A DNA stretch of 20,084 nt. Source: JAJYTL01 sp046705265. Its GTDB lineage: Bacteria > Pseudomonadota > Alphaproteobacteria > Ferrovibrionales > Ferrovibrionaceae. The stretch covers positions 1-20,084 of the forward strand of contig JBJKQL010000048.1 of assembly GCA_046705265.1 (NCBI GenBank), written 5' to 3'. How positions within the stretch are numbered: position 1 is the first letter of the stretch; every line of letters starts with the position of its first letter. The notes under the pieces were generated by a model that was not told where the DNA came from, searched no databases, and saw only the letters and a program-made list of their open reading frames with translations. Made by a program: the position numbers and the translations under genes. Positions 7,917 through 13,248 of this stretch are shown piece by piece.

Positions 7917-8974
7917 CGGGAAGCCCCATGGCCCGCCGCGCCGGCGGCCGCTCCGCGCAGGATGGTGACAACCGGCGCATGATAAGGTGCCGTCCGACCC
8001 CTCGTTCGTGGTCTTGCATTCGGCGAGGGGAATGGCGGCAGCAATGGGCTGACCTGAGAATCGAGCGTATAGCTAACCTTGGTCGCAACCGGATGTACGC
8101 GCGCCGACAACGCGGGCGGTGCCGGCGGATCGACCGTGGCAAGCTTGACGAGGTCCTTCTTCCCGGCCGGTGGATCGACCGCGGCAAGCTCGACAAGGGC
8201 CTTCCTGCCGGCCGGCGGCGGGTCGAGAGCCGCGACCTTAGCCGACGCCGTACTGCGGCCAAGGCTCCGAAGGCTCAAGGAAAGGCTTCCCATGACTTCG
8301 GCCACGTTTACGATCTGAACCTGTTTTGGCGTTACTTCGAGTGTCGCCGTCTGCTGACCACTTGTATGTCGAGAGTTGGCTTTGTCGAGCAGCTTCGCTC
8401 CCATCGCTCCCTTCCAGTCCGCAGGATTAAGGTTCTGATCGATTGCGAGCACCCGCAAGTTGCGCAGGATGGTCAAACCGGCGTGTCGCATGATTCGGTT
8501 GTGCTGCCCGGGCAATCCTTCAGTCAGGATGAGGTCGACCCGATCGCCGGGCGAAACCATGCCATGCAGCCCCGATGTAGCGGTGACGCCAATCGAAACA
8601 GCGCGCATGCCGGGCTTCAGCGCCGCAGCGAGAAAGCCATGACTGCCAGGCGCCACGCTTTCGGTATCGGTTATCGGTTCCCCCGCAGCGACCGGCACCC
8701 GCATGACGCGGCCGGCCAAGGCGCTCCGATGCACATGGCCCTCAACAACGTAATTCTGGTCGACGGTACCTCGCGGCCAGGCCTGCCAGCGCAGATCGTC
8801 GGCACGAAGAAACTGCCCAGGTGAAAGATTGGCCGCGGCGACCAAGATCGAATGCGTCGGCGCGACCTTCACGGCGACATGCACCGGCTTGTTAAGACGC
8901 TTCTCGACCAAATGGGCGGCGATCCCCGCCAACAGCACGGCCACGACAAGCATTCCGATGGTGCGCATGCGCAT
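7913..8974 (-). CDS. cpaB: CpaB/RcpC, Tad pilus periplasmic assembly protein
   Basis: The 353-residue protein has an N-terminal membrane anchor (about residues 5-22), then an SAF-like domain (about 43-105: I-L-V-A-A-A-N-L-S-P-G-Q and V-P-V-A-A-G-E-P-I) and the RcpC/CpaB core (about 115-230, with P-G-M-R-A-V-S-I, V-S-P-G-D-R-V-D-L-I-L and L-E-V-T-P-K-Q). CpaB works with the CpaC secretin in the periplasm. Beyond residue 240 the protein is unusual: a Pro/Lys repeat at 247-288 encoded by 45-bp direct repeats, then a Pro/Arg-rich tail to 353. It lies 21 bp after cpaA, with AAGGGAG upstream of the ATG; an ATG two codons later is an alternative. Confidence 0.93.
   Translation of the reverse strand: MRMRTIGMLVVAVLLAGIAAHLVEKRLNKPVHVAVKVAPTHSILVAAANLSPGQFLRADDLRWQAWPRGTVDQNYVVEGHVHRSALAGRVMRVPVAAGEPITDTESVAPGSHGFLAAALKPGMRAVSIGVTATSGLHGMVSPGDRVDLILTEGLPGQHNRIMRHAGLTILRNLRVLAIDQNLNPADWKGAMGAKLLDKANSRHTSGQQTATLEVTPKQVQIVNVAEVMGSLSLSLRSLGRSTASAKVAALDPPPAGRKALVELAAVDPPAGKKDLVKLATVDPPAPPALSARVHPVATKVSYTLDSQVSPLLPPFPSPNARPRTRGRTAPYHAPVVTILRGAAAGAAGHGASR
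8124..8237 (-). repeat. 45-bp tandem repeat inside cpaB
   Basis: Two direct repeats of 45 bp (8124-8168 and 8169-8213) and a partial, more diverged third copy (8214-8237, with a 3-bp insertion) lie in frame in cpaB. Each unit encodes about 15 residues of the pattern V-D-P-P-A-G-K-K-D-L-V-K-L-A-T. The unit length is a multiple of three, so changes in copy number would keep the frame. Confidence 0.85.
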
Positions 8975-8995
8975 GATTCGATACTCCCTTGCGGC

Positions 8996-9541
8996 TCAGC
9001 CGCGCGGTAAAACGGCGGCGACATAGAGGCCGCCGCAGGCGATGGCAACGCCATACGGCAAAGTGTGCTGACGCCAAGCCTTGCGATTAAAGCCCGAGGC
9101 GCGAATAGCGAGAACGAGGACGATCAGAGCGATGACGCCGCCCGAGATCAGCGTGACGGCGATAAACGGAAACCAAAGCTGCGGCCCTGCCCACATCCCA
9201 ACCACCGTCATCAGTTTTACGTCGCCGCCGCCGAGCCCTCCGCGAGAAAACAACATCGCGCCGACGATGAAAATCACGGCACCGATCTCAAGTCCGCCAA
9301 GGCCAGACAAGGCCATGGTCTTAAAAAGCGCCGGCCCGTTCGCACCCGAGGCGCTGGCCCCGAGCCAGAGATTTAATGGCCAAAGCGCAAGCAGGGCGAG
9401 GCATAGCCGGTTCGGGATGATCCGCGCTTTGACGTCACCATAGGCTGCGATCGCGAGAATAATCGCAAACGACCAGACGACAGCCTCATGCAGCGGGATC
9501 ACGATCATGCCCTCGCGAAAATGCTCCGGAAGGTCGGACAT
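8996..9541 (-). CDS. cpaA: CpaA/TadV, prepilin peptidase
   Basis: A 181-residue, multipass membrane aspartyl protease of the A24 family. The two catalytic aspartates are visible: Asp36 in A-A-Y-G-D-V-K and Asp107 in G-L-G-G-G-D-V-K. The length matches the short TadV/CpaA type, which lacks the N-methylating domain. It cleaves Flp and TadE/TadG prepilins after the Gly that precedes the hydrophobic segment. A GGAAGG Shine-Dalgarno lies about 10 bp before the ATG at 9541. The first part of this gene is duplicated twice upstream among the flp copies. Confidence 0.94.
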   Translation of the reverse strand: MSDLPEHFREGMIVIPLHEAVVWSFAIILAIAAYGDVKARIIPNRLCLALLALWPLNLWLGASASGANGPALFKTMALSGLGGLEIGAVIFIVGAMLFSRGGLGGGDVKLMTVVGMWAGPQLWFPFIAVTLISGGVIALIVLVLAIRASGFNRKAWRQHTLPYGVAIACGGLYVAAVLPRG

Positions 9542-9568
9542 CGGTCCAGCCTTCCGGAGGCGTAGTGG

Positions 9569-9730
9569 TTAGAGATCAGCCCCGATACTGGTGAACAGAG
9601 TCTTCAGATCTCCGCCCAACGTTGTAAGGACCGTTACGCAGGCGACCCCAACCAGCGCGGCGAGCAGACCATATTCGATCATGGTGACGCCCGACTCATT
9701 CGTGAGCAATGTCTTGAAGGCTTCCAACAT
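9569..9730 (-). CDS. flp: Flp pilin, copy 1 (next to cpaA)
   Basis: A 53-residue Flp prepilin. Leader residues 1-14 end in N-E-S-G, where CpaA should cleave before V-T-M-I-E-Y (the Flp E-Y pair is present); a hydrophobic helix (about 18-36) and a short tail T-L-F-T-S-I-G-A-D-L follow. It polymerises into the Tad fibre. The start at 9730 has AGGAGA 8 bp or so upstream. In the mature region it differs from copy 2 only by Cys31 in place of Ala. It is the copy directly before cpaA, with 27 bp between its stop and the cpaA start. Confidence 0.95.
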   Translation of the reverse strand: MLEAFKTLLTNESGVTMIEYGLLAALVGVACVTVLTTLGGDLKTLFTSIGADL

Positions 9731-9745
9731 CGTCATCTCCTGTAC

Positions 9746-9808
9746 TGATTAGCGCGCAAGGTGTTCGCCGAACTCTCCTCCAGAGAAATTCCGTGCGAGG
9801 CCTAATCA
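9746..9808 (-). promoter_or_regulatory. Structured flp leader (inverted repeat flanking the 5' UTR)
   Basis: TGATTAG at 9746-9752 and CTAATCA at 9802-9808 are perfectly complementary and enclose the untranslated leader, which also holds a small CTCT/AGAG hairpin core. The leader is conserved in all three flp copies; the outer arms are perfect in copies 1 and 2 and imperfect in copy 3. A role in mRNA stability or processing is an inference. Confidence 0.35.
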
Positions 9809-9821
9809 ACACAGAAAATTG

Positions 9822-9836
9822 TTATTAACGTCTTAA
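9822..9836 (-). promoter_or_regulatory. CtrA-like box upstream of flp copy 1
   Basis: On the plus strand the site reads TTAT-N7-TTAA (sense strand TTAA-N7-ATAA), one mismatch from the CtrA consensus TTAA-N7-TTAA. It ends 92 bp before the flp1 ATG, the same distance as in the other two copies. Confidence 0.5.
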
Positions 9837-9987
9837 TGTTGTGTGAGCACTTAGTGTCACGCGAGCGGCATCACTCGTTTTCGATGTGGGTTTTAAATGT
9901 GAGTTCTGAAGCCGGAGACAGTGAACCGACCGGCCGATGACGCGAGCGCGCCGGGCGGCGCCAAGTGCTGGCCAAAGGGCCAGAGAT

Positions 9988-10158
9988 TCAAGGGCCAAAG
10001 AGATAAAGCAGCGCGAGGCATAGCCGATTCGGGATGATCCGCGCTTTGATGTCGCCGTAGGCGGCGATCGCGAGGAGAATCACTGGCGGCCAGACGACAG
10101 CCTCATGCAGCGGGGTCACAATCAAGCCCTCGCAAAAATGCTCCGGAAGGTCGGACAT
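9988..10158 (-). pseudogene. Truncated cpaA copy between flp1 and flp2
   Basis: An ATG at 10158 opens a 56-codon frame that follows CpaA residues 1 to about 52, including the first catalytic Asp (A-Y-G-D-I-K), and ends at a TGA (9988-9990) just where similarity to cpaA fades. It lacks the G-x-G-D active-site half and cannot be a protease. The original Shine-Dalgarno is preserved, so a short membrane peptide may still be made. It is a by-product of the segmental duplication. Confidence 0.8.
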
Positions 10159-10185
10159 CGGTCCAGCCTTCCGGAGGCGTAGTGG

Positions 10186-10347
10186 TTAGAGATCAGCCCC
10201 GATACTGGTGAACAGAGTCTTCAGATCTCCGCCCAACGTTGTGAGGACCGTCACCGCGGCGACCCCCACCAAGGCAGCGAGAAGGCCATATTCGATCATG
10301 GTCACGCCCGACTCATTCGCGAGCAATGTCTTGAAGGTTTTCAACAT
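10186..10347 (-). CDS. flp: Flp pilin, copy 2
   Basis: A 53-residue Flp prepilin with the same architecture: leader to Gly14, then V-T-M-I-E-Y and the hydrophobic helix, ending in T-S-I-G-A-D-L. The start at 10347 has AGGAGA upstream. The 3' half of the gene and its downstream flank are identical to copy 1, whereas the 5' half and leader resemble copy 3 more closely, suggesting gene conversion. Expressed from its own copy of the promoter region. Confidence 0.95.
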   Translation of the reverse strand: MLKTFKTLLANESGVTMIEYGLLAALVGVAAVTVLTTLGGDLKTLFTSIGADL

Positions 10348-10438
10348 CGTCGTCTCCTGTGCTGATTAGCGCGCAAGGTTTTCGCCGAACTCTCCTCCAG
10401 AGAAATTCCGTGCGTACCCTAATCAACGCTGAAACTTA

Positions 10439-10453
10439 TTATGAACCCCTTAA
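10439..10453 (-). promoter_or_regulatory. CtrA-like box upstream of flp copy 2
   Basis: TTAT-N7-TTAA on the plus strand (sense TTAA-N7-ATAA), ending 92 bp before the flp2 ATG. The seven spacer bases differ from the copy 1 site while the two half-sites and the distance are kept. Confidence 0.5.
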
Positions 10454-10532
10454 CGTCCCGTGGCGTGCATGAATAATCTTTTATATGCAACCCGTAGCCG
10501 CCGACCTGAGCGAGCCGAGCGGCACAAGCCGC

Positions 10533-10718
10533 TGGCCAGGGATCAGAAATCAAGGATCTAGAGAAAAGCGGGGCGAGGCATGGCCGGTTTGGGATGATCC
10601 GCACTTTGACGTCGCAGTAGGAGGCGATCGCAAGAAGAACCGCAGGCGATCAGACGACAGCCTCATGCAGCGAGATCACGATCATGCCCTCGCAAAAATG
10701 CTCCGGAAGGCCGAACAT
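10533..10718 (-). pseudogene. Degenerate cpaA copy between flp2 and flp3
   Basis: The start codon context corresponds to the cpaA start (ATG at 10718), but the codon for Trp23 has become TGA, ending the frame after 22 residues. The frame behind the stop still follows CpaA, with Y-C-D-V-K and R-I-I-P-N-R, until similarity ends near 10533. It is more decayed than the copy at 9988-10158, consistent with being free of selection. Confidence 0.8.
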
Positions 10719-10745
10719 CAGCCCAGCCTCCCGGAGGCGTAGCGG

Positions 10746-10907
10746 TTAGAGATCGCCTGCGACCGTCGTAAACAGCGTCTGCAGATCTCCGCCCAAGGTG
10801 GTGAGGACCGCCACCGCGGCAACTCCGACCAAGGCAGCGAGCAGACCATATTCGATCATGGTCACGCCCGACTCATTCGCGAGCAACATTTTGAAGGTTT
10901 TCAACAT
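10746..10907 (-). CDS. flp: Flp pilin, copy 3 (next to the GT87 gene)
   Basis: A 53-residue Flp prepilin: leader ending N-E-S-G, mature region V-T-M-I-E-Y-G-L-L and hydrophobic helix, tail T-T-V-A-G-D-L. The frame is open upstream to 10985, but the ATG at 10907 matches the other copies and has the Shine-Dalgarno AGGAGA, so it is the start. It is the most diverged copy: Ala33, Gln43 and the tail Thr48-Val49-Ala50-Gly51 differ from copies 1 and 2. Confidence 0.93.
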   Translation of the reverse strand: MLKTFKMLLANESGVTMIEYGLLAALVGVAAVAVLTTLGGDLQTLFTTVAGDL

Positions 10908-10997
10908 CGTTATCTCCTGTGCGATTGGCGCGCAACGTTTTCGCCGAACTCTCCTCCAGAGAAATTCCGTGCGTAGCCTAATCAACGCAGAAAGTTA

Positions 10998-11012
10998 TTA
11001 TGAACTTGTTAA
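10998..11012 (-). promoter_or_regulatory. CtrA-like box upstream of flp copy 3
   Basis: TTAT-N7-TTAA on the plus strand, sense TTAA-N7-ATAA, ending 91 bp before the flp3 ATG. It lies just past the GT87 stop codon, so flp3 probably has its own promoter despite the short intergenic distance. Confidence 0.5.
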
Positions 11013-11031
11013 CGCCCCGCGACCGGCATGG

Positions 11032-12243
11032 TTAATCTTCGATGTGTAACCCGAAGCCGGAGACAGGGGACCGGCCGGCCGATGACGCGAGCGAGCGAGT
11101 CGGCACCCGAGAAAAGTCGCACGCCTGCACGCCGCCACGGCGCCAGGCACTTGCCAGGAGCGGGACAAGCAGCAACGGCACGAGATGCGCGTAAGGCAGG
11201 ATCCAGGGCACAAGTCCCGGGGCGAACCAGAGCAGGGAAAATAAAATCGGCTCACCGGGAGCAAAGCCATGCTCCAGCCGGTCCTCCACAAGCAATGCAA
11301 CCGCGAGAGCGACGCCGAGGAGGTCATAGGCGTGCAGATACGGACTGGCGAGGGCTGAAAGGATGAGGAGCACCGGCACGCTGCGCGTACGCAAAGCGGC
11401 CGAAATAGCGGCCAGCGTTACCAGCCCTTGCACGACGAATGCGGCCGGCACCCCAAGCGGCCGGGCAAGCGCGAACACGCTGATCAGCCCACGGGAGAAG
11501 TTCTTCGGCTCGCCGGTCAGCAGCACGTTGCTCATCATGGGGCTGGTGTAATGAAAAAATCCCACCCACGCAGCCGGACCAAAAGCCAAAAACGAAGCCG
11601 CCGCCAGCAGTAGGGCCGCCAGCGCCGCGTAGAGAAAGGCAAGTGGCGCGCGGCGAAGCAAAAAGAGCGGCAGCACAAGCCCGAGCTGCGGCTTCAACGT
11701 AGCGAGACCAATGAGCGTGCCCGAGGCGCGTGGGCGGCGCGCGAGCAGAAGCAGGCCGCCGCCCAGAAGGGCCGTCATCAACGCCCCGTTCTGGTGCTCA
11801 ACCAGGCTCTCTAGCCCCGCAGGAGCAAATAGCATCGCGGCCACGAACCACCAGCTCTTGCCGGCAAGTCGCAGCACGCCCGTCAGCAGCAAAAACGTGA
11901 GTCCATCGAACGTCAGCACGTCCCACCACGGTGGCAACCACGCGAAAGCCGCGGCAATCAGCCCGTAGCTCGGCGGATAGCTCCACAAATGATAAGGGAG
12001 CCGGCCGTACAGCCGCTGCAGAAAGGCCTGGTAGGCGGCATGGTTGAACAGGATTGGCAGCTGATGGTGCAAGAAGAGGAACCCGCCGGCCCAGAAATCC
12101 AGACCGTCGCGCAGCGCCTTGCCGACCATGCCGTGCCGCTCGCCCCACGCTATGACATAGGCCTCGGCGAAGGAGGGCACAGCGCAGAGCGCCACCAGAA
12201 AAGCAATCTGCAATCGCGGGATGGTTCGGCTTATTCGGCGCAT
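11032..12243 (-). CDS. GT87/DUF2029-type multipass membrane glycosyltransferase
   Basis: A 403-residue, very hydrophobic protein with about eight to ten membrane segments. Family hallmarks of the polyprenyl-phosphate-dependent GT87 (DUF2029) mannosyltransferases are visible: an acidic first loop with Asp46 and Asp49 followed by F-W-A-G, E-H-Q-N-G-A-L (about 149-155), and L-K-P-Q-L-G-L-x-L-P around 183-192. These enzymes transfer a sugar from a polyprenyl-phosphate donor on the outer face of the cytoplasmic membrane. Substrate is unknown; its position between the pseudopilins and flp suggests, as inference, modification of a pilus component or surface glycan. I chose the ATG at 12243; a GTG at 12249 is possible. 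Its 3' end is repeated in remnants among the flp copies. Confidence 0.8.
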   Translation of the reverse strand: MRRISRTIPRLQIAFLVALCAVPSFAEAYVIAWGERHGMVGKALRDGLDFWAGGFLFLHHQLPILFNHAAYQAFLQRLYGRLPYHLWSYPPSYGLIAAAFAWLPPWWDVLTFDGLTFLLLTGVLRLAGKSWWFVAAMLFAPAGLESLVEHQNGALMTALLGGGLLLLARRPRASGTLIGLATLKPQLGLVLPLFLLRRAPLAFLYAALAALLLAAASFLAFGPAAWVGFFHYTSPMMSNVLLTGEPKNFSRGLISVFALARPLGVPAAFVVQGLVTLAAISAALRTRSVPVLLILSALASPYLHAYDLLGVALAVALLVEDRLEHGFAPGEPILFSLLWFAPGLVPWILPYAHLVPLLLVPLLASAWRRGGVQACDFSRVPTRSLASSAGRSPVSGFGLHIED

Positions 12244-12330
12244 CTGCACTGTAATCCCGCGCTTTCTCTTCGCATCTCAAGAAAGCCTGTCGGAGATTTC
12301 ACCCTGGCCTAGAACCGGAATCGCGCCGAT

Positions 12331-12777
12331 TTAAGACAGCGGAACGCGCGATTCCGCGCTTAGCGTGACGGTGCCGATGGGTAGAAAGGCGGTGAGAAAA
12401 TTGAACGGATAGGTCGCCGTGATGGTGACGAAATTCGTGCTGCCGCTGACCGAAGAAGCGGTCGTCACCGAAAGCACCGCGGAGGAAAGACCGACCGCTG
12501 CGCCGGCGACCTGTTGCGTCAGCTCCTGGCTGGTCGCGCTCGCGTGCGCCATGGCGTAACGGCCGGCCACGGACACGGCGTACTGCAGCGTGTTACGCTC
12601 CCAGAGCGCTTGGCCGATTTGGATAATGCCGAAGATCAGCGAGAAAATCACCGTGGCGGCAAGAGCGAATTCGACCATCGCGACCCCCGCTTCGTGGCGA
12701 AGAAGGTGCGCGCAGGAACCGGTGCGGCGACAGATGCTTCGACCGGAAGAGCGATGGTTTTTCTGAACGTGCTTCAC
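12331..12777 (-). CDS. TadE-like minor pseudopilin (second)
   Basis: A 148-residue protein with a basic N-terminus, the TadE-type segment E-A-G-V-A-M-V-E-F-A-L-A followed by a membrane helix, and a small beta-rich, Ser/Thr-rich outer part. The conserved Glu after the cleavage region fits a prepilin-peptidase substrate. No ATG precedes the TadE motif in frame, so I chose the GTG at 12777, 5 bp after the stop of the preceding tadE-like gene; the longer frame to 12852 would overlap that gene. There is no clear Shine-Dalgarno, which may mean translational coupling. It stands 87 bp ahead of the GT87 gene. Confidence 0.82.
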   Translation of the reverse strand: MKHVQKNHRSSGRSICRRTGSCAHLLRHEAGVAMVEFALAATVIFSLIFGIIQIGQALWERNTLQYAVSVAGRYAMAHASATSQELTQQVAGAAVGLSSAVLSVTTASSVSGSTNFVTITATYPFNFLTAFLPIGTVTLSAESRVPLS

Positions 12778-12782
12778 GACGA

Positions 12783-13247
12783 TCAGCCGGTGGTCTCGAC
12801 CGGCAGCACCGCCGTACCGGTCAAAGTCGTGGGATCCGATAGCCCGGGCCAAGGCAGCAAGGTGTGATACGGTTCGGTTACCGTGACCGAGAGATAAATC
12901 CGGCTCTGTCCGTTATCCTGATCGGCCGAGGCGCAAGGCCCGCTGCACGACACCGCAGTACCATCGTAGCACTGGCACGCGTCCGTCACGGTAAGATTGC
13001 CAGGGCTGAGGCTGGTCGCGCCGAGGGCGGCCGCCTGAATGCCTGCGCCATTGCTAGGATTGGCGATGCCGTACCCTGCGGCGGCGCGGGCGGCGACATT
13101 CAACGCCATGGCGTCATAGGCCATAAATCCGAAATCGACGAGCCCCGTAAGCAGCACGGCAACCACGGGAAGAATGAGCGCAAGCTCCACCAGGGCGTTG
13201 CCTTGAAAGTCGGCGCGGATCTGCCGGATGAATCGGGCGTGCTTCAT
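12783..13247 (-). CDS. TadE-like minor pseudopilin (first)
   Basis: A 154-residue TadE-like protein: short basic leader, then F-Q-G-N-A-L-V-E-L-A-L-I-L-P with the conserved Glu, a membrane helix to about residue 38, and an outer part with four clustered cysteines (C-Q-C, S-C-S-G-P-C, about 88-103). Two disulfides are likely. The start at 13247 lies 1 bp after the stop of the upstream tadG-like gene; the longer frame would overlap that gene. TadE-like proteins are minor components processed by CpaA. Confidence 0.88.
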   Translation of the reverse strand: MKHARFIRQIRADFQGNALVELALILPVVAVLLTGLVDFGFMAYDAMALNVAARAAAGYGIANPSNGAGIQAAALGATSLSPGNLTVTDACQCYDGTAVSCSGPCASADQDNGQSRIYLSVTVTEPYHTLLPWPGLSDPTTLTGTAVLPVETTG

Positions 13248-13248
13248 G

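Larger units (their letters stand above)
9352..11093 (-). repeat. Three tandem segmental repeats carrying flp and the 5' part of cpaA
   Basis: Approximate units are 9352-9966, 9967-10530 and 10531-11093. Each holds, in sense order, a copy of the 3' tail of the GT87 gene, a flp promoter and leader, a flp gene, and the first third of cpaA. The spacing of flp stop codons is 617 and 560 bp. Evidence: 9518-9625 and 10135-10242 are identical over 108 bp, and 9908-9948 matches the GT87 3' end at 11053-11093 at 38 of 41 positions. Only the first unit leads into complete cpaA; only the last has a complete GT87 gene. Confidence 0.88.

Noticed and set aside
8124..8237. Regular repeats suggesting a CRISPR-like array
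   Set aside because: The repeats are directly adjacent without spacers, in frame in cpaB, and encode a Pro/Lys-rich linker.
7928..8824. 298-codon plus-strand open frame
   Set aside because: Antisense to cpaB; rich in Arg and without known motifs, a shadow of a GC-rich gene.
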